Position numbers and translations under genes: made by a program. This document shows, in pieces, positions 41,651-50,929 of a DNA stretch of 64,000 bases. The stretch lies in contig NZ_BATQ01000142.1 of NCBI RefSeq assembly GCF_000739635.1, positions 1 to 64,000 on the forward strand, given 5' to 3'. Under the pieces are notes generated by a model that saw nothing but the letters and a program-made list of their open reading frames with translations, made no database searches and had not been told where the DNA came from. Source of the stretch: Verrucomicrobium sp. BvORR034 (GTDB lineage: Bacteria; Verrucomicrobiota; Verrucomicrobiia; Verrucomicrobiales; Verrucomicrobiaceae). Numbering within the stretch: position 1 is the stretch's first letter; each line of letters opens with the position of its first letter.

Positions 41651-41868
41651 AACTGCGGACTGAGCCGGAGCCGGTTCCTTGGTCGCCACCCCAAAAACGC
41701 GCGCGGTTGGTCCGTTCTCCTCATGTCGGCAACTACAGGACGCTGGATGGTTGGCAGTCAAACATCAGTGGGCGGATATTTGGGGCGTGAGCCCGCCACG
41801 AAGGCACAGCAGAAGTGATTCCTGGAAGACCAGCATTAAATACACATAAACTTACCTCGAACCCAAAA

Positions 41869-41988
41869 CTGACGCACTGACGCACTGACGCACTGACGCA
41901 CTGACGCACTGACGCACTGACGCACTGACGCACTGACGCACTGGTTTACCGAACTACTGAATCACCGATTCACCGACCTACCGCTTCC
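41869..41988. repeat. 8-bp tandem repeat array (9 perfect + 6 degenerate units) over the RDD gene's 3' end
   Basis: CTGACGCA is repeated nine times without change (41869-41940). The 8-bp period continues in degenerate form: CTGGTTTA, CCGAACTA, CTGAATCA, CCGATTCA, CCGACCTA, CCGCTTCC, with consensus CYGANNYA. The stop codon of the minus-strand RDD gene (41978-41980) lies inside the last units, so the array runs from the coding end outward. The same degenerate units occur at 54571-54626. The unit length is not a multiple of three. Confidence 0.9.
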
Positions 41989-42502
41989 CCTCTTCCTCTG
42001 CATGCCCGTGAGGGTGCAGGTGACTGACCGTTTCTTTCAAACCAGCAAAATCGATGGGGTGCGAAGGAGCGTGATAGGGCTCCGCTTTCGCGTGCAGACG
42101 AAGCACATAGGTCCGGGCGATCTGATCACCCCAGCGCTGTTGACCATCGATGGCCAGGAGGATGAACTCCACTACCGGAGCCAGAGGGATGAGCGTGATC
42201 CCGGTACGAATGGCGCACTGCATGTAGGAGCAAGGATGGCGGGTCTCCGCATCCACCACCCGCAGTCCCAGCAGGCGTTTGCCCAAGGCGGCCCCGCCGA
42301 AGACCGCGTCGCCCAGCAGACGATAGGTGAGCAGGGCGACCAGGGCGACCAGGTAAAGAAAAATGGCAAAATTTCCCGTCGCCCCTACCAGAGCCGGCAA
42401 CATCCAAATCCCCATCATCACCCCCAGGTCAATGAGATGCGCCACCACCCGTTGGGCAACAGACGCGGTTTCCAGTTCAGTCGGTTTGATGATCTCAGTC
42501 AT
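41978..42502 (-). CDS. RDD family membrane protein, copy 1
   Basis: 174 residues with about three to four membrane helices. RDD features are the Arg in helix 1's flank (VAQRVVAHLIDLGVMMG) and the later GAALGKRLLGLRVVDAETRHP segment, which is the family's conserved core. RDD proteins are small membrane proteins, some linked to Na+ or other ion transport, most uncharacterised. A His-rich C-terminus (HLHPHGHAEEE) could bind metal. Paralog of 42665-43141, 162 bp upstream on the same strand. Its stop codon lies within an 8-bp repeat array. Confidence 0.8.
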   Translation of the reverse strand: MTEIIKPTELETASVAQRVVAHLIDLGVMMGIWMLPALVGATGNFAIFLYLVALVALLTYRLLGDAVFGGAALGKRLLGLRVVDAETRHPCSYMQCAIRTGITLIPLAPVVEFILLAIDGQQRWGDQIARTYVLRLHAKAEPYHAPSHPIDFAGLKETVSHLHPHGHAEEEGKR

Positions 42503-42664
42503 GGGGAAAATCGCAGGTGGCAGTGTGTGGCTATCTGATCACGGGCAGCGGCCTCACACACGATAGCCCCTCCCCACTGACTTTTTTCATCGCCGATTCT
42601 CTACAGGTTGGCGGCACGTTGCAGCAATTTTGTTGCCAACATCTCAAAACCACCCTCGCCGCCC

Positions 42665-43141
42665 TCAGGCCTTCTGCTTCGCCCGCGCTCTCGATTTCCG
42701 CACGGTCGGCGGCGGTGGAATGCCCTGCAGCACCTCTGTTCGAGCGAGAAAATCCCCCAGTCGTCGACGCTTGTTCACCAAAAGCAGAAAGACGTCCGCC
42801 AGTCCGATGAAAGGGATGAAGATCGGCAACGCCCTTATGACAGACTGCCCCACCCCGCAGGGATGCCCCGTTGAGCTGGCTACCACCCGAATACCCATGC
42901 GCCGCTTTCCGACCCCCTGGCCTTGCAAGAATCCATCCACCAGCAGCCGGTAGGCGAGCGCCGCCAAAGCCCCCAGAATTCGAAAGGCTCCAGCGAGATG
43001 GCTGCTCACGTTTTCCACCGTTGCCGCAAGAATCACGAACACGAGCATGAGCGCCACCATGATGCATCCATCAATGAAATGCGCTGCCAGCCGCTGATAA
43101 AGCGTGGCACTCTGGGCATCCGGCAAAGCTCGTGTTCGCAT
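42665..43141 (-). CDS. RDD family membrane protein, copy 2
   Basis: The ATG at 43141 (MRTRALPDAQS) gives 158 residues; a start at 43186 would add 15 residues without support. RDD features: LYQRLAAHFIDGCIMVAL in the first helix flank and GQGVGKRRMGIRVVASSTGHPC later, which parallels the ALGKRLLGLRVVDAETRHPC of its neighbour. Basic C-terminus (KSRARAKQKA). About four membrane helices. Function unknown; tandem paralog, so probably a joint complex or a recent duplication. Confidence 0.8.
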   Translation of the reverse strand: MRTRALPDAQSATLYQRLAAHFIDGCIMVALMLVFVILAATVENVSSHLAGAFRILGALAALAYRLLVDGFLQGQGVGKRRMGIRVVASSTGHPCGVGQSVIRALPIFIPFIGLADVFLLLVNKRRRLGDFLARTEVLQGIPPPPTVRKSRARAKQKA

Positions 43142-43266
43142 AGGGGCTCTACCGTCCCACCTGCGGCGGAGGGATTCCACCCCCAAGTGACAAAGGTTTC
43201 GCGAGGAAGGAGTTGATTTTTTCCGTCCATGCGCGTTGCTAGCCGCGCCGGAGGGTCCGGCAATGC

Positions 43267-44652
43267 ATGTCAGTACTCCTAGTGCCCCGTTGGCAGCGCA
43301 CCGTGTTGCGTTGGTTTTTAGAGCGACAGCTCCGAAAAGGAGTGCGTTCTCTTCCCTGTCCCCAGTGCCAGGGAAACCTTCCCTTCCCCCATCGGTTGAG
43401 CGATGAAATCCTGTGGGAGACGGTCATTACGTGCCCGGCATGCGGCCATGCGTGCTCTGTTCTGGAAGTCGCCTCCTACCGCCACAAGAGAGTCAAAGAA
43501 GCGTTTGCCGGGGAACACGCGGAAGAGAGTCCCCCTGCCACCTCGCACATCCATCGCGAGCACAACGGAACAACCCACACTTGGACGCTGCCCGCGCCCA
43601 AGAGTTGGAACGCACTGCTGAAGTTCGGCACCCTCTGGATGGCATTCAGCGTCTTCATCGCGTTTACCATTTTCTCTTCTGAAAAGTCCGCCACTCAGGG
43701 GTACTTGCCGCCCCTGATCGTGGCGGGGTTTGTCCTGGTCGGCGTCGGACTGCTCATCGCTGGCCTGCTTCAGAGCTTCACAAGCCACGTCTTGTCGCTG
43801 GATGCTTCGGGACTCGTCCACGAGCGAAACGTTTTCGGATCCATCAAACGCCGGTTTCTTCCCCGTGACCACATCGTCAGCGTGGAGTTGGAGCGCCTGT
43901 ACTCCCAGAACCGTCGTCCAGTTTATGTGATCGAAATCAAGGGGCATTCAGGGAAGATTCGGTTCGGCAGCGGGCTCCCTCCCAACGAAAAATCATGGCT
44001 CTGTGGTGATTTGCGCCGCGCCCTCTTGGTGACCCGGCAGGACACCGCCTCGCTGGATGTTGCGGACACGGGCAGCCCCAAGTCAGTACCGGCGCCCCGC
44101 ATCTTCATAGAGACACCCGGGCAGGGATGCGTCGTTCACGTGGCCCCGGGGAAGTTGGGCAAGGGGATCATGATCTTAGGCAGCGTGATTTTCGCCTTCG
44201 CGACCTTCTTGCTGATCATGGCACGGGGCCTGTGGTTGCCACTCTCGGGAGCCTGGCCCCTGCCATGGGTTCTGATTTGGAACGGCCTCTTCATCCTATG
44301 GTGTCTCAGCGTGATCCTCTTCGTGGGGTTAGGGCTGGGCACCATTCTCACGGGTTATCGCATGCTGCGCACCCACTTCAAGATCACCGCCACGCCCCAA
44401 GCGCTACAGGTGCTGGAGAGCCATGGGAACTGGCAACATGAAACACTCGTCCCCGCCTCAGACGTGAGGGACATCCGCACCAGCATCTATTTCACCATGG
44501 CTTCCGGTTCAGGCCCGCATAGAGCCACCAAGGTGAACCACTGCGCCCTCATCGTCCTACAAGATCGCGTGATCAGCTTTGGCGGTGAGTGCAGTCTGCC
44601 TGAACTCCAATCCACTACGACCGCGCTCAAGCAAGCGCTGGGACATGAGTGA
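43267..44652 (+). CDS. zinc-ribbon integral membrane protein, copy 1
   Basis: 461 residues. A cytoplasmic N-terminal zinc ribbon (CPQC at 31-34, CPAC at 56-59) is followed by two membrane helices (about 120-140 and 150-170), a beta-rich soluble domain (SGLVHERNVFGSIKRR), two more helices (about 300-320 and 335-365), and a final PH-like beta domain ending in ISFGGECSLPELQ. The copy at 44802 has the same layout and start (MSV..PRWQR.LLRWFL-like). No named family is evident. A membrane receptor or scaffold role is a guess. Confidence 0.75.
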   Translation: MSVLLVPRWQRTVLRWFLERQLRKGVRSLPCPQCQGNLPFPHRLSDEILWETVITCPACGHACSVLEVASYRHKRVKEAFAGEHAEESPPATSHIHREHNGTTHTWTLPAPKSWNALLKFGTLWMAFSVFIAFTIFSSEKSATQGYLPPLIVAGFVLVGVGLLIAGLLQSFTSHVLSLDASGLVHERNVFGSIKRRFLPRDHIVSVELERLYSQNRRPVYVIEIKGHSGKIRFGSGLPPNEKSWLCGDLRRALLVTRQDTASLDVADTGSPKSVPAPRIFIETPGQGCVVHVAPGKLGKGIMILGSVIFAFATFLLIMARGLWLPLSGAWPLPWVLIWNGLFILWCLSVILFVGLGLGTILTGYRMLRTHFKITATPQALQVLESHGNWQHETLVPASDVRDIRTSIYFTMASGSGPHRATKVNHCALIVLQDRVISFGGECSLPELQSTTTALKQALGHE

Positions 44653-44801
44653 CCTTCCCCTGACCGATCCCTGCGAGCCCTCCCCGGGCCAAAGCCGATC
44701 TGCCAGCAGATTCAATCCATCCCCCATGGTCTCCCAGCGAACCTGCTGGATCCATCCCATGAGGATCATCATTTCAGTAACAAGCCATTCATCTGACTCC
44801 T

Positions 44802-46208
44802 ATGTCAGTCCAAACTCTGCCCCGTTGGCAGCGCGCTCTGTTGCGCTGGTTCCTCGACCGCAAAATCCGGAAAAACAACCGCCCTCTTCCCTGTCCCCAA
44901 TGCCAGGGACACGTACCTCTCCCACACCGGCTGAACGACGCCATGTGGGATATGCTGGTGACCTGTCCCCATTGTGGGCACGCGGCCTCATTGATGGACT
45001 TCGCTGCGGATCACAACAAGACTCCGGAAGAAAAACTCGCTGCGGGACGGATCGCCACCACTCCACCCGTCGCCACCCGCATCACGGTCGAAGACACGGG
45101 CTCCTCCCGCACCTGGATCCTTCCTGCCAAAGGCGGGTGGAATCCGCTGCTTGGGTTTGGCACCATCTGGTTTCTGTTTTCTTCTGTCTTCTTTGCCATC
45201 TTCTTGTTCGGCAATGTATCAGGCATCGGGAACATTCCGGCCTTCCTGCTCATCAGCGCGTTTCTCCTCATTGGGGTCGGCCTGATCTATGGCGGACTTG
45301 GGCAAAGCTTCTCTCATCACGTCCTAAATGTGGATGCGGTGGAGCTTGTCCATGAGCGGCGCATGTTTGGCAACGTCAAGCGCAAGGCTTTGCCACGCGA
45401 GGACATCTCCAGCGTAGAGCTCGTGGTGTTCTACTCGGAAAACTACAAACCCGTGCATGGGATTGAGATCAAAGCCGGGCGACGGAAGATCCGGTTCGGC
45501 AGCGGGCTCACCCCTGAAGAGAAAGCCTGGCTCTGCGAGGAGTTGCGCCACGCTGTCAGCCTGCGCCACACCGCTGCCCGTTCAGCGACCCATTCCGCTG
45601 AATCATTGCGGGACACTTCATCGGTCTTGGGAACTTCGTCGAACCCTCGCGTTGAAGTGAACCACCGCGGTCACGGCTGCGTAGTCCGCATCGCCCCCGG
45701 GAACCATGGGAAACATGTTCTGGTCATGGGCTGTATCTTCGTGGCGGTCGCCACCTTCATGATCGTCATGGGCTCCCGGATGTGGCTGCCGCCTTCAGAA
45801 GGCGCGCCCTTGCCCTTCATGCTGCTGTGGAACGGCTTTTGCCTCTTCTGGTGCGGCGGCGTATCCATCTTTGGGCTCATGGGCCTTGCGGTCATGATCG
45901 CCGGCTGGCGCATGAATCGCACCAGCTTCCAGATCACCGCCACGCCCGATGCGCTGCAGATCCTGGAGTCCTGTGGTCTTAGTCAGCATGAAACCCTCGT
46001 GCCCGCCTCCGAGGTGCAAGACATTCGCACCGGGTTGTTTCAAACGATTCAATCCACCTCCGGCAACGAGAGTTCCACTGAGACTCAGCACCGCGGCATC
46101 ATTGTCTTGAGCGACCGGGTGGTGGGCTTTGGCGGTGGATGTAGTCTCCACGAACTCAATAGAGCGGTCACAGCGTTGCATACGACCTTGCGCAGGACGG
46201 CACCTTAA
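44802..46208 (+). CDS. zinc-ribbon integral membrane protein, copy 2
   Basis: 468 residues, a clear paralog of 43267: CPQC at 31-34, CPHC at 55-58, the same four helices, the same soluble domain (VELVHERRMFGNVKRKALPRED) and the same end (VVGFGGGCSLHELNRAVTAL). Conserved across the pair are the zinc ribbon, the F/G-rich helix pair and the RKIRFGSGL motif (about 225). They diverge in loops, so the duplication is old. The 149-bp gap upstream has no clear terminator, so co-transcription is possible. Confidence 0.75.
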   Translation: MSVQTLPRWQRALLRWFLDRKIRKNNRPLPCPQCQGHVPLPHRLNDAMWDMLVTCPHCGHAASLMDFAADHNKTPEEKLAAGRIATTPPVATRITVEDTGSSRTWILPAKGGWNPLLGFGTIWFLFSSVFFAIFLFGNVSGIGNIPAFLLISAFLLIGVGLIYGGLGQSFSHHVLNVDAVELVHERRMFGNVKRKALPREDISSVELVVFYSENYKPVHGIEIKAGRRKIRFGSGLTPEEKAWLCEELRHAVSLRHTAARSATHSAESLRDTSSVLGTSSNPRVEVNHRGHGCVVRIAPGNHGKHVLVMGCIFVAVATFMIVMGSRMWLPPSEGAPLPFMLLWNGFCLFWCGGVSIFGLMGLAVMIAGWRMNRTSFQITATPDALQILESCGLSQHETLVPASEVQDIRTGLFQTIQSTSGNESSTETQHRGIIVLSDRVVGFGGGCSLHELNRAVTALHTTLRRTAP

Positions 46209-46350
46209 CGGCCTGCCAGCATCAGTCCGAAGTTGATCACTCATTGGAACGTAACGGTGTTAGACAGGGGATGGGTTGTTTGATGCTGCCCCCCCCTCGC
46301 GGCCATGGAGCCCCTTGGGTACGCGGTCGCACTTCCACAATTCAACCATC

Positions 46351-46794
46351 GCAGACGGGGAAGTTAGTGCCCGCCAAGGAACCTTGGATGCGAGATGAGG
46401 TCAGACCGCCGAAACTCCTTCGGAGTAAACAACTTCAACGCGTGCACCCAACGTAGACTCGCTGGAAGCTCGTCAACGTTGGGCTTGTAGCCGCATCCGC
46501 TTCGCGGAAAGGCCTCGGCTGAGGCCGCCAGGGAACCGACCTGCACACGGGTGTTTGGGGGGAGCGCAGGCGGCTCGCCTGCCACAAGGGCGGCCCCGCC
46601 CGCGTAGCACATCGTTATCCGATGGAGGCCCTCTTTTTGTTCCAGCCACCTCAACTGCCCGGCGGGCCGCCGGGCTGAAGCAGGCGAGCCGCCTGCTCTC
46701 CCCTTCGCGAATCCGTTGCTAAGGGGGAATGGTAATGGTCTGACTGCCGTTCACACCGCGAGGTTCCTTGGCAGGCACTAGCTGAAGCGTCTGC
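46351..46794. mobile_element. MITE-like element with 34-bp imperfect terminal inverted repeats
   Basis: The left end GCAGACG-N7-TAGTGCCCGCC, then AAGGAACCT (46351-46384), pairs with the right end (46761-46794) at 26 of 27 fixed positions: GCAGACG is perfect, the 7-nt centre differs, and the 20-bp inner part has one mismatch. GTCAGACC lies about 16 bp further inside both ends. No transposase is inside; the interior carries copy C of the modular hairpin element and two hairpins at about 46565-46697, GCAGGCG-GCT-CGCCTGC and its reverse complement. The gene-free stretch 46209-47023 is otherwise empty. Confidence 0.6.
46414..46526. repeat. modular hairpin element, copy C
   Basis: In order: ACTCC-TTC-GGAGT (46414-46426), CCCAACGT (46447-46454)/ACGTTGGG (46476-46483) with loop words ACTCGC and GCTCGTC, TCCGC-TTC-GCGGA (46496-46508), and GGCCTC-GGCT-GAGGCC (46511-46526). 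The spacing and the loop words match copy B. Confidence 0.7.
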
Positions 46795-46950
46795 AAGCTT
46801 CGTCCTTGCCCTCACATCTCCAAGTTTCGACGCACGCTGGACACTCCACGTTCAGGACACGCAAACAAGCCCCCAAAAATCCACTGTTCTAATTTCGATC
46901 GAAGTCAACACACAAAGCCCTGTCGCACACCTTGCTGAATATCCTGCAGC

Positions 46951-46998
46951 AAAACGAAAAGCCTCCCGCCCGGCCCTTTCGGAACCAAGCGGGAGGCT
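46951..46998 (-). terminator. intrinsic terminator of guaB
   Basis: On the minus strand the stem AGCCTCCCGC (46989-46998) / GCGGGAGGCT (46960-46969) is followed by TTTTCGTTTTG; it starts 26 bp past the guaB stop codon. Confidence 0.85.
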
Positions 46999-47023
46999 CT
47001 GTCTTGCAGTCTCTGGTCTCCCA

Positions 47024-48481
47024 TCAACCCACTTCGTAGTTCACGGGCTCTTCCGTGATGACGATGTCGTGAGGATGGCTTTCCTTGAGACCACCGGCGG
47101 TGATGCGGACGAAGCGGGCTTTGTCTCGCAGTTCTTGAAGTTTGTCAGCACCTACGTAACCCATGCCGGAGCGGAGACCGCCCATGAGCTGGAAGACGAC
47201 ATCGGCAAGCGGCCCCTTGTAGGGTACTCGGGCCTCGACACCTTCTGGGACGAGTTTGCCGGAGGAGTTCTGGCCATAACGGTCGCCAGCGCCTTTACGC
47301 ATGGCCTTGAGGGAGCCCATCCCACGGTATTCCTTGAAGGTCCGGCCCTGCCACTTGACCATGGCCCCGGGGCTTTCCGCAGTACCGGCCAGAAGTGACC
47401 CCAGCATCACCAGATCGGCACCTGCGGCGATCGCCTTGACGACATCGCCGGAGAAGCGGATGCCGCCATCCGAGATGACGGTCACACCACGCGGGCGGCA
47501 GATTTCGGCCACTTCCTGCACCGCGCTGAATTGAGGCATCCCTACACCGGAAATGATGCGTGTGGTACAGATGGACCCTGGGCCCACGCCCACTTTGATG
47601 GCAGACGCACCAGCATCGCAAAGGTCTTTGGCCCCGTCTTTGGTGACCACGTTGCCAGCGACAACTGGGGTGCCGTCGCCCAGTGCCTCACGCAGTCGCG
47701 AAATCACGTTCATGACGCGCGAAGTATGTCCCGTGGCGGCATCGATGAAGATGGCATCTGCACCTGCAGCCTGCATGGCGAGGGCACGATCCACGCAGTC
47801 TTCGCTCACGCCTACCGCGGCACCGGCCCGGAGACGGCCCTGGCCGTCCTTGGCAGCGCTGGTGAACATCTGGCGCTTCTCGATATCCTGCTTGGTGATC
47901 AGACCCGCCAGATGCCCGGCGGCGTCCACGAGAGGCAGCTTCTCAATGCGGTTGATATAAAGAATCTTGAGCGCCTCTTCCCAGTTCGTATCGGGCTCAC
48001 CCACCGCCAGCTTTTCGCGCGGCGTCATCATCTTATGCGCCGGGGTGGACTCGTCTTCGAGGTACCACATGTCACGGCTGGTCACCATGCCCATAAGAAC
48101 GTTCTTTTCATCCACGACGGGGAAGCCACTCACGCCCTTCTCACGCATGAGGCGGGCGAGTTCGGCCAGGGTGGTGTCAGGGCGGACGGTAAGGGGCTTC
48201 TGAATCACGGTGTTCTCCGACCGCTTCACGCGGGCCACCTGCTCAGCCTGGTAGTCGATGGTGCAGGCCCGGTGGATGACTCCCATGCCGCCTTCACGAG
48301 CCAGTGCGATGGCCAGTTCGCTTTCCGTGACAGTGTCCATGGCGGAGGACAGCACGGGAATGTTCAGAGGCAGCGCCTTGGTCAGCTGCGTACCCAGAAA
48401 AACTTCACCAGGAAGCACTTCGCTTCTGCCAGGCAGCAGAAGCACGTCATCGAAAGAGAGAGACAATGAGATTTCGCCCAT
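47024..48481 (-). CDS. guaB: inosine-5'-monophosphate dehydrogenase
   Basis: 485 residues. An N-terminal [16 protein letters not shown], a CBS domain pair (about 90-205), the NAD/IMP site [12 protein letters not shown] with catalytic Cys, [10 protein letters not shown], and the mobile-flap region around GDRYGQ identify it. It oxidises IMP to XMP, the committed step of GMP synthesis. Monocistronic, with a terminator at 46951. Upstream on the minus strand a TTGACA box is seen near 48510, but no good -10. Confidence 0.97.
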   Translation of the reverse strand: MGEISLSLSFDDVLLLPGRSEVLPGEVFLGTQLTKALPLNIPVLSSAMDTVTESELAIALAREGGMGVIHRACTIDYQAEQVARVKRSENTVIQKPLTVRPDTTLAELARLMREKGVSGFPVVDEKNVLMGMVTSRDMWYLEDESTPAHKMMTPREKLAVGEPDTNWEEALKILYINRIEKLPLVDAAGHLAGLITKQDIEKRQMFTSAAKDGQGRLRAGAAVGVSEDCVDRALAMQAAGADAIFIDAATGHTSRVMNVISRLREALGDGTPVVAGNVVTKDGAKDLCDAGASAIKVGVGPGSICTTRIISGVGMPQFSAVQEVAEICRPRGVTVISDGGIRFSGDVVKAIAAGADLVMLGSLLAGTAESPGAMVKWQGRTFKEYRGMGSLKAMRKGAGDRYGQNSSGKLVPEGVEARVPYKGPLADVVFQLMGGLRSGMGYVGADKLQELRDKARFVRITAGGLKESHPHDIVITEEPVNYEVG

Positions 48482-48586
48482 AGGCGATGAAATTCATTTT
48501 GGCGGCCCTGTCAAACGCGAGTTTTGAGAAGGTGCACAAGATCGTCTCTCTGAGTCGATAATTTCTGGAATGAATGCGGACACTCC

Positions 48587-49774
48587 TTACAGCCCCGCAA
48601 GAGGATTCCCGCGGTAGGCCAGGGGCAGGGCCACTCTGGCTCCACCCAGCCGATGGGACTCAAACACCCCAGCCACGACTTCCACGGTAGTGCGCCCTTC
48701 TTCGCCATTGCAGAGCGGCTCCCGATTCTCCCGGATGGCAGAGATAAGGTCTGTTGCCGCCGTAAGGTGCCCACCTACATTTTTACCCAGATTCGCAATT
48801 GGCTCCGGCTGGCCAATGCCACCGGTGGTGATGGGCTGCCACACGCGAGGCTCCTTCACGGGACGGAAAGGATTCCCCGGCAGGAAGTGCGCAAGAGGTT
48901 CCACATCAATGCGGAAATCGACGATGCCCTTGGTGCCAATGATCTGCAGTCCAAAGGCCGCCTCCTTCACCCCCGCGTTCTGGATGGAGTCAAAATAGAC
49001 CGGCATGCCGCGCTCCAACTGGTAACGGGCATGCACTTCGTTCCCAGCCAGCAGGCCAATGCCCTCCGCCCCTTCCGCCACGTCGGCCTTGGTGACCGGC
49101 TTGCCGTTCTGCAATACAACGGCGGAACACTCCAACGGTTTGCCCCCGAAGTAACAGGCCAGATTCATCACATGAGTGCCCAGCACCCAGAGGTCCAGTC
49201 CGCCCCCACGCTGGTCTTCCTTGCCACGACCGCGCATCTCCAGCACCTGACCTACCGTGCCGTCGTCGATGAGCTTTTGCACCACCGGCAGCACAGGGTG
49301 AAAGCGGTTGCGATGAGCGATCGAAATCTTCACGTTCTTCGCCTTCGCCGCTGCCAGCACCTCATCCGCCTCAGCCAGCGTGCGGACGAAGGGCTTTTCA
49401 ATGTAGATGCCCCGAGCCCCGGATTGGATGGCCGCGATCAACATGTCGCGATGCTGGTCAAGGTGACGCGGCCCAATGGCCACGATGTCTGGCTTCACCG
49501 TCGCCAGCATCTTCGCGTATTCGGCAAATCCCTGCTCGCCTTTCAGCTTGAGCTTCGTCACCGCGCCCGCCAGCCCCTTTTCGTCCGCATCCGCCACGCC
49601 TACAATTTCGGTCTCCGGCACTTGCAGCCACATCGTATCCAGCCCATGCCCGTAGGCACCGCGACCGGAGTGCCCGATTACCGCCACCTTCAGTTTGCCC
49701 TCCTGGGCACCATGAAGAGAAGGCAGGGATGCAGCAGCGGCGGAGGTGGTGGCGAGGAAGTGTCGGCGCGTCAT
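48587..49774 (-). CDS. Tat-exported Gfo/Idh/MocA family oxidoreductase
   Basis: The start at 49774 (MTRRHFLATTSAAAASL) gives a twin-arginine signal (TRRHF) and 395 residues. The Rossmann motif is VAVIGHSGRGAYG, then EKPFVRTL with the family's conserved Lys (about 130), and the substrate domain with GTHVMNLACYFGG. Tat export of an NAD-type oxidoreductase is typical of Verrucomicrobiota and Planctomycetota, and is thought to allow folding with tightly held cofactor before export. Substrate unknown; it differs from the cytoplasmic relative at 3356. Confidence 0.9.
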   Translation of the reverse strand: MTRRHFLATTSAAAASLPSLHGAQEGKLKVAVIGHSGRGAYGHGLDTMWLQVPETEIVGVADADEKGLAGAVTKLKLKGEQGFAEYAKMLATVKPDIVAIGPRHLDQHRDMLIAAIQSGARGIYIEKPFVRTLAEADEVLAAAKAKNVKISIAHRNRFHPVLPVVQKLIDDGTVGQVLEMRGRGKEDQRGGGLDLWVLGTHVMNLACYFGGKPLECSAVVLQNGKPVTKADVAEGAEGIGLLAGNEVHARYQLERGMPVYFDSIQNAGVKEAAFGLQIIGTKGIVDFRIDVEPLAHFLPGNPFRPVKEPRVWQPITTGGIGQPEPIANLGKNVGGHLTAATDLISAIRENREPLCNGEEGRTTVEVVAGVFESHRLGGARVALPLAYRGNPLAGL

Positions 49775-50006
49775 GGTGTGAGGGAGGTTGCGAACAACCA
49801 CCATACGAAAGAGTCCGCCAAATATTCCAACGTCATGCCGCCAAGTCGCGCAGATACCAGTCCCTGCAAGACCTCATCATCAGGTGCAGCAATATCGCTT
49901 CGACCTGGGGAGAGGGCACCGTTTCAAGTTTTCAGTTTTCAGTTTTTAGCAAAACAGCTGCTCATGTCTGTCGTCCATTCGCCCCAAAGAATCCCATCCA
50001 GGTCCC

Positions 50007-50044
50007 ATCTTGTTAATCCTTCAGAAATCTTGTCAATCCTGTCT
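50007..50044. repeat. 38-bp dispersed repeat, copy 5 (solo)
   Basis: Differs from copy 1 by a single base in 38 (G for A at position 18). Lies 24 bp past the stop codon of the minus-strand SDR gene. Upstream (49922-49950) a short AT-rich TTTTCAG repeat is seen. Confidence 0.85.
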
Positions 50045-50068
50045 GAAAAAACGCCCTCTCACCCCTGA

Positions 50069-50758
50069 CTACCAAGCCATCTCCCGCCGGTCTGCGACAA
50101 ACTTTCCCGTCAGGCTCTGGGGCGACTCCACCGCCAGCCAGACAATACTGTCTGCACCTTCCACTGCCGACTTCGTCGCGCCAGCTCCGCCCATGTCCGT
50201 TCTGCACCAGCCGGGAGATACGGCGTTCACCGCCATTTGCGGGCGAGCCACCGCGAGCTGGGTGGTCACGCCATTGAGGGCCGTCTTGGAGACACTGTAG
50301 GCCGGGGCCCAGCTGCCAGGGTCGCTGAGTTGCCCGGCACCACTGGAAACGTTGACGATTCGTGGAGCCGCACTCTTCTCCAGCAGGGGCAGGAAGGCCT
50401 GGATGACCCGCCACACTCCCAGTACGTTTGTTTCCAGAGTGTGCCTTAGGACTTCCACTGGCACGCCCGCGATGTCATCCGCCCGGTCCAGCAGAATGGC
50501 GGCGTTGTTGATCAGCACGTCCAGTCGGCCGGAACGTTGCTCCACTTCCGCTGCCGCAGCCTGCACCGAACCTTCGTGGGTGACGTCCAGGGTCACGGCA
50601 TGCGCCTGCGGTCCCAAGGATTCCGCCACCTCCGCTGCTTGCCCGGCGTTGCGCGCTGCGACCCACACTTCCAGACCCTTTTCCACCAGCAGCCGGGCCA
50701 CCTCTCGGCCGATCCCTTTTCCAGCTCCAGTGACCAGGGCAACTGCAGGCGTCTTCAT
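50069..50758 (-). CDS. short-chain dehydrogenase/reductase (SDR)
   Basis: The start at 50758 (MKTPAVALVTGAGKGIG) puts the cofactor loop TGAGKGIG at residues 10-17; the longer frame to 50923 is a non-coding extension. 229 residues. NNAAI, VNVSSGAG, and the active-site Tyr-x-x-x-Lys in PAYSVSKTAL (about 152-156) are all present. SPGWCRTDMGG follows. The sequence resembles the carbonyl-reductase (CBR1-like) branch, NADPH-dependent. Substrate unknown. Divergent from the pyruvate carboxylase gene, sharing a 171-bp gap. Confidence 0.92.
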   Translation of the reverse strand: MKTPAVALVTGAGKGIGREVARLLVEKGLEVWVAARNAGQAAEVAESLGPQAHAVTLDVTHEGSVQAAAAEVEQRSGRLDVLINNAAILLDRADDIAGVPVEVLRHTLETNVLGVWRVIQAFLPLLEKSAAPRIVNVSSGAGQLSDPGSWAPAYSVSKTALNGVTTQLAVARPQMAVNAVSPGWCRTDMGGAGATKSAVEGADSIVWLAVESPQSLTGKFVADRREMAW

Positions 50759-50929
50759 CCCGCCATTCAAGCGTGCCAAGACGCAAATGCCAATCGCCAA
50801 CTTGTGCCGATCCTGCTCAAAATAGCGCCGGTTACTGACGTTTCCCATGATCCGTTTGCAAACCCCGGTATCCAATCCGACAATCGCGAGCTTCCCATTT
50901 GGACTCCCATCCTCCTTCCTCAACGAACC

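Noticed and set aside
41869-41940. Possible CRISPR array
   Set aside because: The repeat unit is 8 bp, copies are adjacent, there are no spacers and no cas genes. It is a simple tandem array.
48482-48586. Purine riboswitch upstream of guaB
   Set aside because: No conserved junction sequence or three-way fold is seen in the 105-bp gap.
50537-50929. 131-residue N-terminal extension of pyruvate carboxylase
   Set aside because: It is antisense to the SDR gene, and the family starts close to the ATG at 50930.
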